The notes: generated by a model not told the origin, from the sequence alone. DNA of 64,000 nucleotides from Corinectria fuckeliana (GCA_019137255.1 WPDH01000063.1:62001-126000); one strand, 5' to 3'; positions 34,832-45,751 are shown, counted from the stretch's first letter. Numbers and translations: made by a program.

Positions 34832-35680
34832 TTACGAGCTTGCAGCAGCCACCTTGCTTACCAGCCCCAAAATTCCAGTTGCTGTGATGGCCGTATCGGA
34901 CCTCGTAAATCCTTCACGAAAAGGCAGTTGCTCTTGTTCTAGTTAGTGCCAGTGTCAGTGCTTTGGTTCAATATGACCTTGATTTTACAATGACTTCAAC
35001 TTACCAAACAAGACTTTGACCCATTCGGTGACTGCATTGCCGTCCGTGACGCTTCCAAAGATGGACAGGTAGAGGGCGGTCTCGATGAAGCTGAATTGCA
35101 CGCCGTCGGCGGGTAGTGAGAACTGTGGGTTTGCGGTTGCGGCCGCTTGAAGACGCGCTTTGCGGGCTGCAGCGGCGGTCTCGATGGAGATTGTTGACTG
35201 GTTGAAGTGCGAAGACACCGTGTTCCAGATGGTCTGGTTGAAACTGTGGTTATCGCCGAAGTAGATGTCGTTGCGGCTGAGACTGCCGTCATGCTCAATG
35301 ACCCAGATCTCATGCATTTCAGAGAAAATGTCTTACTGCCATGCTTATTTAGCATATTTAGATCAAAGGTGACGTTGTTTCCAGTGGTCAAAGCCTTCTG
35401 CCCGACAAGAGTAGTGGCAGCTGGGACAAGGTTGACAGCGTCGGTGAAGGCAACGATCAAATCGGGCAAGGAGATGTTCAGTCCGTCATAAGGCAGATAC
35501 CCATGGTTCGCCAGGGCATTGACCATAGGACAAGGGCTTCGACTTGTTCCAATGTAAATCTTCACGAGCTTTTGTTGTCGAATCATTGAACTTACGGTCA
35601 GTTTCAGCAGGGGCGCGCCATTCATTGCTCGCGCTGACAGCCAGCGCTGCTGAGAAAAGGGCGACAACGTTGAACAGCAT
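34832..35680 (-). CDS. Heme-thiolate peroxidase (chloroperoxidase/unspecific peroxygenase family), splice junctions unresolved
   Basis: Secreted peroxidases of this family halogenate or oxygenate organic substrates with H2O2. Exon 1 (start ATG 35680) encodes a signal peptide (MLFNVVALFSAALAVSAS). Exon 2 has SPCPMVNALANHG with the Cys that ligates heme iron. Exon 3 has IEHDGSLSRND with the Glu-His-Asp acid-base site, then FSLPADGVQFSFIETALYL. The last exon, 34832-34938, joins cleanly after 35005 and ends GLVSKVAAASS. Total length (about 240 aa) fits the short fungal class. However, the exon 1/2 and exon 2/3 junctions, read as GT-AG introns, do not keep frame. The gene is either slightly broken or uses sites I could not identify. 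A TATAAAAA box lies about 75 bp upstream. Confidence 0.75.
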
Positions 35681-35750
35681 TTTTTACCTAGAGTAGAACG
35701 TGAAAGGAAATCAATCATTTCAAGCTGGGAACAATAACGGATCTTGTGCG

Positions 35751-35758
35751 TTTTTATA
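35751..35758 (-). promoter_or_regulatory. TATA box of the heme-thiolate peroxidase gene
   Basis: TATAAAAA on the minus strand, about 70-78 bp upstream of the ATG at 35680. Confidence 0.5.
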
Positions 35759-36579
35759 TCTGTTTTTACATGGAAAAGTAAAGACCCTGGCATCAATGCG
35801 CTCTGAAAGGAAAATATCAACTTCTACTATGGGCCTAGGTTCAACGCCCGAACAGTGTGTACCATCATGCAAACCCTGCCGAGCCTGTGGCCTTGAGAGT
35901 GCAAGTGCCGAGGTAAGTGGACGATTGCCAGATGCGGGTGACAGTGCCGACGCCGATATTGTAGCATAAGGGGGCAGTCCAGGATTAGCACGAGCCTCCC
36001 CCAAGTACTACACCAATCGGAAGGCAGATGATTGTAATTTGATAATACTCCAATGTTTAAGATGGAGACGTCAGGATCAGTACACGTATGTACTCAACTG
36101 AAACAAGTTGTCTAGCCCCGGAAGCCAGCCGATGTGAATCCACTTAACCGGCGAGTTTTCTGATGCGGCACCGCTGGCCAACTGCCCCCTTTCTGGGCCA
36201 AGCCATCCATACATGGGACTGTTATACAAGCAGACATATAGTACTTATTTCCTCTGCATACTAGGCTTGCTCGACAGGCCCCCATTCTAGACCACCTTTT
36301 CCACCAAAACATCAATACTTGAAGATTATATATCAAATTAGCCCAGTAGCTAAAAATAGTAAAACCTTATCTTATACTTTAGCAATCCACTTTTGAGAGG
36401 AGAAGGCACAGGTGAACAGTTGCATAGATCTTCAGCTAAAGTTGGAGTTTCCTCAGCGGAAAGAGGACATAATACTCTCCCTAAGGGATATCAAATCCAC
36501 GTCCGTTGCTAGAGTAAGCCTGCCACTATCGCAGATATGCCCACAGCATGAAGCTTCCCAACGTCAATTCTGGACTACA
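35759..36579. other. Gene-free stretch
   Basis: No supported gene. Small open frames under 95 codons only. Confidence 0.35.
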
Positions 36580-37186
36580 GCCTTTCTAATTTCTTGACTC
36601 CGCTGTGCCATAAGTGTCAAGCGCTTTGACGTACTCTTCTAGAGTCAGGTTAGTCGAATCCGCACACTACGTACTCTCTGTGTGGTGAAGAAGTGGTTGC
36701 TTGCTAATTCCACCTCGTGCCAAGCGGCTGCAAAACATCCTTAATCCTGACTACCCTAGAAAGATGATATATCGTTGATAAAGATATACACAGCGCTGGA
36801 TACTTCTTTCAGATCTGCCGTAGCAATTTTCTGTATCTCTAGAAGAGCTGGGCACCCTAACTAGTTTATATCATTCTTTTCAGAATAAGAGTACTTATTA
36901 AAAAGACTAGACAACGCAATATAGCAAAAAGCTCTTGTATTATAAAGGGGCAAGTAACCTGTCAGATTGTCTGCCTTTTCTATAAGTTTAGCAGACTTGC
37001 TTAACATAGCAATCTATAACGCTTTTAGCTTGTAATAAAGTTAAATAGCTTTCAGGTACTGGAACTTAATATAACAGCCGGGTCTAACCTAGAAGTATAG
37101 GGTAGGTCTAGAATGTAAGAGTATATAATTAAGTGGATTAGAATGTTAGAGTAAGTAATATAAGTTATAGTCTAGTACGAGGCGAT
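36580..37186. other. AT-rich degenerate block abutting the kinase-like gene
   Basis: About 600 bp, increasingly AT-rich from 36760 (runs such as TATAATTAAGTGG), ending sharply at about 37180 where normal coding composition resumes. This looks like a RIP-mutated repeat or RIP that leaked up to the gene. The first exon of the kinase-like gene may lie destroyed inside it. Confidence 0.45.
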
Positions 37187-38361
37187 ATGCGAAGAGCTGT
37201 CTGGTCTGCCGTAGCTAAGGTCTGGCCCGACTGCATCAACGATCCAACAACCCTTGAGCCAGGCGCCGTCATCGATCTCGACTCCAACGATGCTGGAGAA
37301 GTCACCTGGCGAGCGTATCGGGACCCTCTCTTCCAACGATACCTCAGCCTCCTCCGCAACATCCAGCCGAGCGACCTGGCACCCCAAGGACAATCTCTTC
37401 CCACCATTGACATCCCAGAGGTTGTTGTGCTCGAGGCGATGGGCGGTAGAGGCTTTACAAACGAGTACGGCTCCAAGCAAACGCGGGGGAACCGTCACTT
37501 TTTGTCTTCAAGGGTGTCGACTTCCAAAGCTATCTGCAGCTCCACGATGAAGACGATGAGTTTGCTCGCGTCTCGGTAGAGACCTGGCGGCGGTCGAGCA
37601 AATTGATTGCCGACATGCCACCGCACCCCAACATCCAACCACCCCCCAAGATGCTCGTCTCCATTCGCGGCCCAAGTGGCCACTTGACTCTTATGGATCA
37701 TTTGTCTACCTTCTTCACCAGAGGTGTTCTTTCCGATGTGATCGCAGCAGAAAACGAAAGCAGAACACAGATTTCTCCTCAGAAGAAGGCGAAATTGTGC
37801 TATCAGATGTCTCTGGCAATCGCGCACACGCACAATGCCTTGCACACATTCCATATGGACACCAAACCTGGAAATTACATCGTGGACGACCAGGAAAACC
37901 TGCTCCTCATCGACGGGGAGCAAAGCGGCGCACCAGCAACCACGCTCGCTCCAGAGGCAGATGGGACCTGGGACGTGAAGGAAGAAGGTACCAAGCTTGT
38001 CTACACCAAATACGCCAGCCCGGAACGCCGAAACATGCTAGAAGGTGGCGGGTAGGAAACCTTCAATGTCTGGAATGTCTTTCTAGAATGGCAGGCAAGC
38101 TGCCCTCGAACTACGGAGCTTGCGGAGGTGTTCGCTTTGGGAAGGACTATGTGGATGCTCCTGTCCCAAGCCGAAGGTGACTTTGACGAGGTTGAACATC
38201 CTGATGATGTCAACATCACCTGGGGCGAGAACGGCACCCCTGCTACTTGGATCGGAATGGTCGAGCGACGTATGGATATGGATCCAAACAAACGCCCCTC
38301 GGTGGTGGATCTTGCAGAGTTCTGGAAGGCTGAGGAGTCACGACTGGGCAGCTCAGTCTAG
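37187..38361 (+). pseudogene. Protein-kinase-like gene with one frameshift and one internal TAG
   Basis: The N-terminal part (37187-37484) carries ACINDP-type and VVVLEAMGGRGFTNEYGS strands. After a one-base shift at the G5 run 37485-37489, the kinase fold continues: VFKGVDFQSYL, VETWRRSSKLIADMPPHPNI, and MSLAIAHTHNALHTFHMDTKPGN (an HRD-like loop reading HMDTKPGNY). LLLIDGEQ replaces DFG, and YASPERR is the APE-like segment. After TAG at 38053-38055 the same frame runs on through ETFNVWNVFLEW, AEVFALGRTMWMLL and MDPNKRPSVVDL to 38361, so only the single stop separates the two halves. The loop residues are weak for a kinase, suggesting a pseudokinase or an atypical fungal kinase. The start codon is uncertain because DNA upstream is AT-rich wreckage. 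Confidence 0.8.
38041..38064 (+). other. Hairpin presenting the internal UAG of the kinase-like gene in its loop
   Basis: GAAGGT at 38041-38046 pairs perfectly with ACCTTC at 38059-38064. The 12-nt loop holds the TAG stop codon (38053-38055) near its centre. The A of the stop is preceded by T and followed by G. This is seen directly; a role in RNA editing is an inference. Confidence 0.5.
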
Positions 38362-38798
38362 ACAGCTGTCAATACCGGATGATCATCTCTCAAGGGAAGA
38401 GAAAGCCCCTAAATTGTAATGGAATTGAGCATAAATTGACGCCACGATAGTGGTGATGTTGAATCACCCCGATGAACATGTCCGAATAGATGGAGCCAGA
38501 CGACCAGACTCTCATCTCAAACCAACCCAACCCGACTGCAACGGCACAAATGAGCCCATCGTAAATCTGGACATCCGAACTATCTAGCCTCAGCATACCA
38601 TGGGATTGTCTGCAGGTTTCAGCATCACTTGTTCGTTGTCAAATGTCGTTGCGTATGGTTTCCGGTGTTCGATTTGTATTCGCACTTGTTCTTGCACTTC
38701 TTGAACACAATTGGCCCCGTAGAACCACCTGCTGCCGTAAGCGAGTCAGCATCGTTGCATCTAGAATGACATTCGGCATTACCTTCAGTCCCAAACTG
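38362..38798. other. Intergenic stretch
   Basis: 3' flanks of two convergent broken genes, with no feature seen. Confidence 0.35.
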
Positions 38799-39359
38799 TC
38801 AGCATGCCTCCACCGCGGCGCGCTCGTTATCTAGAGCCCACATGGCATTGGGCACAGTCACGTTGGCGCGACCAGACGTGAACCCCATCGTTCCAGGGCT
38901 TCGGACGTCGGATTCTTGCAACCGGCCCAGACCCAGAAGCTGGTCCAGGCGCATCTCTGGAGCAGACTAACGAGCTCCTGCACAAAACTGTCCAAGGACT
39001 GGTCTGCTGGGAGCTGAGAGGCTTCGTTGCTGGAGAATTCGTATGGCACAACACCCTCGGGGACAAAGCGCCAGGAAATCGGATGGATGTGGTTGATCTC
39101 GTCCCTGTTCCTTGTGGTGTTCCTGGGACAAAGACGTTGCCGAATTTCACCAACATCTCAGTGGGGTCCATGTCAAAATGACGGTGGAGGAGGACGAGCT
39201 CAAATAGGTCCTTGACGCCGTGTTTGATGAAGATGTTGCCGATTGAGGACCAACATCCCCAAGAAAGCTAGACGATTTGAGGGATTTAGCAGCAATCATG
39301 ATGTCTGGGAGGCTGTCATAGTGCTGGTGGGAGTAGGGGAGCGCTGTCAAGGTTTCCAT
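38799..39359 (-). pseudogene. Decayed member of a conserved fungal family of unknown function
   Basis: The pieces in order are METLTALPYSHQHYDSLPDI (start 39359), IGNIFIKHGV with ELVLLHRHFDMDPTEMLVKF, HPISWRFVPEGVVPYEFSS, a Cys-containing FVQELVSLLQRCAWTSFWVW, and NVTVPNAMWALDNE, ending with TGA at 38799. They belong to three frames, with shifts near 39262, 39115 and 38885. Intact relatives are common hypothetical proteins of about 180 aa that share the LLHRHFDL core; their role is unknown. Confidence 0.65.
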
Positions 39360-39779
39360 TTCGGCTGATTTGAGTGGGAGATGCGACTGTGGTGTAGAGA
39401 AGGTTCTTAATTTAATGAATCAATTTTGGGAAGGATCTTCTGAAAAGACTGTCTAGATGGACGCTTCGACGTAATGAGGCTTTGTACTGAAGCCGCCAGC
39501 CGAAAGATGTTGTACTTGCCCCCATTGCGATTGCGCCAGGCCCGGCCGTTGATCGCCGTCATAAAGTTGGCAAAGGTGTACGACCGAATGACTTCATGGC
39601 ATCTTACTTGTCTCAGGATGATTCGTGTTCTGAACTACACAAAGAAATCTCGTGGTCGCCGGTGCTACCAGCGACAGGACATAGCTAATTGAATCTTCCT
39701 CTTGTGTGAGAGATAAGGCAAATAATAAGTTTGGTTACAGGTGTCACGGCCCACGTCGGGACCAGACGGTCACAACCGG
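39360..39779. other. Gene-free stretch leading into an AT-rich block
   Basis: No coding feature. At 39742 the sequence reads TGTCACGGCCC, which resembles the first bases of many fungal LTRs. No partner LTR was found in the window. Confidence 0.3.
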
Positions 39780-40270
39780 CAGGAACATGACGCTACCCAC
39801 TCTATACTTATTACTATAAAACACAGTATCTATTCCCTGACAAGTGATCTAATTTATAAAGTATTAATTATAAACATTAAAGTATAACTCTATTATTTAG
39901 TTTTATAAGCCTTTCTTAATACTATATTATTATATATTATATTATATTATATTATTATTCAGTTATAAATAAGCTTATTTTCATATTTTATTTAAAAAAC
40001 ATAAGAAGTAAGTGAATGTTACATTAGACACTAGGATATTATAGTAGCAGTTAACAATATAGTTTAGCAGTGATTATAACAGTCTGTTAAGGTTTAGTAA
40101 GAAACAAAAGATAAATAATATAAAAGCAGTAAAGTGTATTTACTAGATAAAAAAAATCTTGTTTACTGTATTTTAATCATTTTCATACTTGAGAACTATA
40201 AATAAAATAAGTATATAAAACATATTATAAGTTTACTTAAAAGTGTATTTCTTACGTCAGAAAAACCCTT
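39780..40270. repeat. AT-rich, probably RIP-mutated block
   Basis: About 490 bp, mostly A and T, including TATTA microrepeats at 39925-39960, bounded on both sides by normal composition. With the TGTCACGG start at 39742 it may be a solo LTR or a truncated element. A second small AT-rich patch follows at 40550-40650. No target-site duplication was identified. Confidence 0.45.
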
Positions 40271-40814
40271 GACCTTGTATCATCGCGATTCTAATCATGG
40301 CAAGAATGAACGACCGAACGCCCTCGATGGCCTTATACCCTTATTTAGCTGTCCCAGTCCTCACCTCTCCTGAGCCACTAGCTCCACGAGTGGCTCAGTC
40401 CCGCCACCCCGTTTGCGCCGAGTGTGGTCAAAGGCGTCGCGACGTTGCGCTTACTGCAAGACGCAAAAAGAGAGCCGTATACGTGTCCCTCACCTTTCGA
40501 CTGATCTGTTGACTAACCACTATAGACGTAACGATTCATTACTGCCGTGAAGGCCTATCTAAATATGTTTATTATATAATTCAATATTGTATTTGTAGAT
40601 TTATAGTTACATTCAATTAGATTATATATATAGAATCATTAATTAACTATAGATAAGTTTTCCTTCAGTGCCTGGACTGTGTTTTAATAAGCTGCAGCAA
40701 CCGTGCCGCAATGCGTCCCGGCGACTGGTAAATAAGTACATCTCCTAAAAACCCTATCACGTTTTGAACAATAAACTAAAGTTACGGCATAAATAACACT
40801 TCCGCTGCCGTATC
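40271..40814. other. GC-normal patch between AT-rich blocks
   Basis: Contains a 71-codon frame (40297-40512) with a CxxC pair and a basic RRKKRAV stretch, too short and unsupported to call a gene. The rest is AT-rich. Confidence 0.3.
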
Positions 40815-41552
40815 TTAGTTTTCCACGTCATTAACTTCCTGGCTCTGGTTCAATAATACATAAAGTGGTAAAAACACCAGTGAGCCCATGACGCAGAGAC
40901 AGGTACTGAAAAGCTGCCACATCAACCACATGAGCGGCCCCAGCCCTGGTAGTAAGAACTGGAGACAATCAGTCACCGGGTATAGGTCCTCCTGACTAGC
41001 GATGTAGTATACGGGTTTATGCCCATCAAAGCCGTTGGACACGGTGCCGTCCTGGGGTGGCGATGTGACAGCTCGCTGGGTAAGCTTCAAGACAGAAACG
41101 AGTCGAACTGGAGCTTTGTAAAAGGGGATAAACCACACCGCGAATGTCTGCCGCATTGTGACATAGAGAATATCCTGGCTTTGATCGAATGCTGTGCACA
41201 TGTTTTAGCGACTACGGTATTTTCACCAAAGGGTCCAATACTAACCAACTGAGTCGATTTTGATGTCGACGTGAGGGCTGAGTATGCGATACCATCGATA
41301 AATGGCCAGAACCACCCACCGAGAGTCTAGACCCCTCGCAAAGGGGACCAAGCCCTTGGAAAAGGACGGGACGTGACAGTAAGGATGCGAGAACGATGCG
41401 TCTTGTAGGAAATATCGTGATAGAGTGGCCTCCAGCTTCTCGGGGCTGCCCAGCGTGAGTGCTTTGATGACGCCCTCAACTTCCGTTGCTGTGCTTGTTA
41501 GTTGGCGTCACTGCATCAGCGGTGGCAATCCGGACTCACCGGGATTTTCCAT
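40815..41552 (-). CDS. SigF-like NTF2-domain membrane-associated protein
   Basis: Three exons, 41540-41552, 41246-41479 and 40815-41191, give 207 aa; the first exon encodes only MENP plus one base. The fold is that of fungal 'SigF-like NTF2-like' proteins: VIKALTLGSPEKLEATLSRY, FSHPYC, then IYRWYRILSPHVDI and FAVWFIPFYKAPVRLVSVL strands. It ends with YYIASQEDLYPV and a C-terminal hydrophobic segment (GPLMWLMWQLFSTCLCVMGS). NTF2-like pockets often bind small hydrophobic ligands; the function in fungi is unknown. Splice signals and phases are clean, so the gene appears intact despite the decayed surroundings. Confidence 0.8.
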
Positions 41553-42010
41553 ATTGGCCAGTGGATTCTAGCTGACTGTTGCAGTAGAGATGGTGATGGC
41601 GATGCCGATGCTACAGGTCAACGCCAAATCAGAGGCCACGCAGATTAATGGTGATAGAATCTGATCTGCGGGATAGTCGTGGAGGGTACCAGGAGCAAGG
41701 AAAATAAATCACCAGCCATGGCTTTAAGCAATCGGAAGGATGCTCTTAAGTTACTACGGTAAATACGTAGTAGACTAATTGCCCCATGTTCAGATCCTCC
41801 ATGACGTAACGTCCAATGTCTGCCGTCCAGTGCCGACCGATTTCGAGTTTTACCATTGATATTGACGTCATCGGCACGTAAGATCAACATGTGATATGGG
41901 CTCATTTTCATGTGACAATATGATCAAGAATATACAAGTCATCCCCCCGTTAGACAAGACGGCATAAAGGCGGCAGTCTCCAACTTCTCAATTCGATTTC
42001 TTGTCCTTCA
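41553..42010. other. Divergent promoter region
   Basis: Lies between divergent genes (NTF2-like and FMO). An 88-codon minus frame at 41645-41911 has no domain and is not called. Confidence 0.35.
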
Positions 42011-43694
42011 ATGGAACTCGGAGTAGTCTCATACGCCCAGCGATCCGCCAAAATGTCCTCAAAGCCTCGCCTCGAGAATCCTCTGCTCCACCCGCTGCTC
42101 TTCCTGTACGGGCTGCTGCAATGGTTGACAGACAAGCTGCTGTCTCCGAAACCCCCTCAGCCAAATACAAAGCTGCGTCGCCCGAACATCGCAGTAATCG
42201 GAGCTGGAATTACCGGTGTCACCTCGGCAGCCCATTGCGTCGGCCATGGTTTTGATACTGTCATCTTCGAAGGTGGATCTGAAGACCGAGTTGGCGGAAT
42301 CTGGACCGTACGTGCTTGTCCTTTCCAATTGCTGTCGTACATGCAACTAATGGCTCACTTCCCAGCGAGTAAATGATACCTCTGGTCTGCAAATCCACTC
42401 ATTGATGTACCGGTTTCACCCCTCCGTCCAGTGGAAACGCGGGTACCCCAGTCGCCAGGAAATCGTCAGCCAAGTACAGAAGCTTTGGCATCGCTACGGC
42501 CTGCACAAACGCACGCGCTTCGATACCAAGATCGACAAAGTGTACCGGGAGAACGGCAGGTGGATAGTCAACGACCCTTCCTTGGGACAATTTGATGGCG
42601 TGATTGTCGCCATTGGAACTTGCGGTGCACCGAAGATGCCGCACATACAAGGGATGGAATCGTTCAAGGGAGACATCTACCATTCGAGCGAGTTGACAGG
42701 GTAAGCACTCTGAAAGAGCCTCTTGATCCTAGTTGGCTAACGTTTTCACAGAAAGGATGCCAAGGACAAGAAGATTGCCGTCATTGGCGGAGGAGCCAGT
42801 GCCGTTGAAGCACTCGAGTTTGCATCTGCTGAAAAGGCGGCCAAAACAAGCATCCTCTCTCGCTCCGACAAATGGATTATTCCACGCAATCTTGTCGTTG
42901 ATACCTTACTAAGCTACAACATTCTTGGACAGGAGACGAGCTTTTCTGTCGTTCCCGAGTTCCTCCTCCGCAAACTCTTCTACCGAGACATGGAGAGCAT
43001 CGCACCAGCTGACAAGGGCATCTTCACGGACACTCCCATGGTGAACTCCGACGTCATGGATAAACTGAGAGAGGGGAAAGCAGAATGGGTGCGCTGCGAC
43101 ATCGAGGAGTTCACTGAGCGTGGCGTTGTAGTCAATCGACGTGCCAAAGGCGTTCCGAAAGGCGGCCCCGGGCACCAGGAGGTCATCGAGGCCGATATTG
43201 TGGTCATGGCGACAGGATTCAAGAGGCCATCTCTGAGCTTCCTCCCCGACGACTGCTTCGAGGATCCTTACCAGCCGCCCAACTGGTACCTCCAGACCTT
43301 TCCACCCAAGCACCCGTCCATTTCAGCCATCAACTGTACCTACATATCGGCCATCGGTACAGTCGGCAACTGGCACATCGGCATCTACACCCGCATCCTC
43401 CTCATGTTCTTGGTCGACCCCCTGACTCGCCCACGGCCGTACTGGATGGAGCGGTGGATCGACATGACCAAGTTCCTCAAGCTGAACAGTCCCACTGGTG
43501 CCTTTGACTTCTTCACGTACTTGGAGCTGCTGTGGTGGTTTTTCTTCTGCGTTGCTATCAATCCCTTCCGGTGGAAGTGGGCCTTGTTCGTCTTCTTTGG
43601 GTTCGCCTTTGCGCTGCCGAAGGCGGTTGTGGTTGAAGAAGAGAGGTTCACCGGTGATGACAGCAAGGCAAAAGACGATGGCACAAGTTTTTAA
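42011..43694 (+). CDS. Membrane-anchored flavin-containing monooxygenase (FMO/BVMO type)
   Basis: Three exons, 42011-42307, 42366-42700 and 42752-43694, give 524 aa. Uses FAD and NADPH to oxygenate a soft nucleophile or ketone. An N-terminal hydrophobic helix (LLHPLLFLYGLLQWL) precedes the FAD fold (AVIGAGITGVTSAAHC). FKGDIYHSSEL is the FMO signature F-x-G-x3-H-S, followed by the NADPH fold AVIGGGASAVEAL and the ATGFKRP motif. The C-terminus has two hydrophobic spans (LELLWWFFFCVAI, WALFVFFGFAFALP) and a charged tail, indicating anchoring to endomembranes. Relatives are annotated as K+-transport flavoproteins or FMOs. The ATG at 42011 begins the open stretch; a second ATG at 42053 is possible. 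Confidence 0.92.
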
Positions 43695-43900
43695 TTACTA
43701 GTATGCTACTAAAATTTCGAAGCTCTTGCCGAAATGGTGTTAATCTCAAGAAGCTCTCAATTATTATCTGCTGTTACTGCCATGTCTCTTGCTCCAACTT
43801 TCGCTCGACATTGCCTCACCGAACTTCAAAACAATTCACGAGAGATCTAGTCGATTAAACACGAACTTGATTCTCAGAAAACACGAATCGTATTTATAAT

Positions 43901-45660
43901 CTAGTATGGCCACTTGAACGACGTCGAGATATTTACCGAGAACGGTGCTCCGTCAGACAACGACTTGACACGTCCCAAAGTGTACTCCAACTGCCTGAAC
44001 GCAGCAGCCGAAGCGTACTGCGGCACCATGTGGCCACTCGTCTTTACCGTCGCGTGCGTGAAGCCGCGCTCAGAATGAACAGACCCTTGCACGCTCCCGC
44101 CGGCCCAGTTGGGAATATTGTTGTCGTTGTTGTTGACGGTTGGAAGCAGAAAGTCGTTGTGAGGCGCCCTCTGGAACCCTTGCTTCCCGTTCCACTTCAT
44201 CAGCTGGATCCCGAGAGCCGTCACATTGGGCGGGACGACGTAGTCGGCCAAGCCAGATCCAATTAAGACGTTTCCTGTCTTCTCAATAAGCTTCCGGACC
44301 TTCTCCTCATGCTGCGTGCCGTTGTAGTTGCCGCCTCCGTCGCCGGTGTACACCGGGCCCTGGCATTCGGCCCATTCAGGGTAGTCCAATGGGGCGTGGA
44401 TGGCCTTGCGCACCTCCGGCACGTTGAAGTAGAGCGTAGCGCCTTCGGGGGTGTACATGACGGATGGGAAGCCCAGAGGGTCGTAGAATACCGGGCAGGT
44501 GTCGAGGATGTGGTACGCGTTGAAGCACGGGTTGATGACGGTGGAGATTTCGTCGAAGTGGGCGATGATGTCGCAGCCCTTGATCTGGGCCGACTTCCAG
44601 GGGCTTTTGGGAGGCGGGTATGCGAGATGGGTGTTGAGGTACTCGTCCAACTTGCACTTCTTGTTGTCTTCCTCGAGAATCTTCTTGTTCGCGTCGGGGA
44701 TGGCGAACACACTCTCCCAATGCCTGAAGAAGGCCGGGAATGCAGCCTGGTCGAAGCCCAGCTCCCCGAAATACGGCATCACCGGGTCGTAATAGAGGGC
44801 TCCCTGAACGTCGAAGTACGTCTTGTCCTCCTGGTCGAGCATGGCGGCTCCGATGTAAGGCACGTACACACCGGCGTAGCTTTCTCCGGTGACGAAGATC
44901 TTCTTCTTCTGGAGCCCAAACGTCTTGATAAAGTTCTTCCAGAAGCCGAGGAAAAGCTCGGCCGCTTCGGCGTCGTCGGCGGCCGTGACGTTTCCGCTGC
45001 TGAACCCCGTGCCAATCGGGTACTCAACCCTTGCAGGCGACAGTTAGCGATGTGCAGTTGGAAGAGAGAGACCCTTACCAGATGACGTTGGCTAGCTTGT
45101 GCCACGACCAGGCATTCGCGGCAGGCTTGTACATGCCAGGCTTCCAATCGAATGGCCCGTTTTCTTGCAGAAATCCTGAAGATGATTGTCAACACGCCGT
45201 GTTCATCAGAGCTGTGAGTTCCCATCTCACCTTCCAAAGACGAGCACCCAGGGCCTCCATTCAGCCAAATCACAATATCATCTTTGCCTGCGGGGTTCTC
45301 GGTGGGGAAGAACCAGAAGAACATCTTCTGCTGCTCAGCGCTGGGCACAGTAGCGTCGACGGGAATCAGCCCAGCATAACTCTCGCCGACATCGAACGAG
45401 ACTTCCGGGATTCCCGTGGGCGTCACGTAAAATGCTGGAGCCTGTCAGTGTCTAGTTCGCAGCTCGGTATCGCTTCGGTACTCACGAGCTGTCTTCTTGT
45501 TGTAGTATTGGGCACCGCTGGGTGCACGCTTCGCTACAGCTTCCACATCGCGGGGAATATGACTGCTGGTCACGCCGCTGAAGAAGCCCACCAAGGATGA
45601 GGCTTGGAGGAGTGGCAGCGCAACTGCAATTAGGCCGCTGTTCATTGTCAATGGCCGCAT
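43901..45660 (-). CDS. Secreted serine carboxypeptidase (S10)
   Basis: Four exons, 45486-45660, 45231-45434, 45079-45175 and 43901-45029, give 534 aa. Removes C-terminal residues from peptides at acid pH outside the cell or in the vacuole. A signal peptide is visible (GLIAVALPLLQASSLVGF). The oxyanion loop is WLNGGPGCSSLEG, the nucleophile Ser lies in VTGESYAGVY, the Asp in GSGLADYVV and the His in TSGHMVPQY. Asn-Gly-Thr and Asn-Ile-Ser sites suggest glycosylation. Splice sites are canonical and frames continuous. The MRPLTMNSG start is preferred because the longer frame begins with TTG. Confidence 0.95.
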
Positions 45661-45743
45661 CTTGTCAGCCAAAGCCGGGGTTGTCTTTTCTAGGCTTGAC
45701 GAGATTGCGGAGAAGACGCGATATAAATTGCTTGGCGGTAGTC

Positions 45744-45751
45744 TTTATATA
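45744..45751 (-). promoter_or_regulatory. TATA box of the carboxypeptidase gene
   Basis: TATATAAA on the minus strand, 84-91 bp upstream of the ATG at 45660. Confidence 0.6.

Noticed and set aside
4926..38361. Nuclear stop-codon reassignment (UGA or UAG to Trp)
   Set aside because: Intact genes in the window end with TGA, TAG and TAA in normal places, and no intact gene contains internal TGA or TAG.
40297..40512. 71-codon frame with CxxC and basic stretch as a zinc-finger gene
   Set aside because: Too short, only one Cys pair, and bounded by AT-rich debris.
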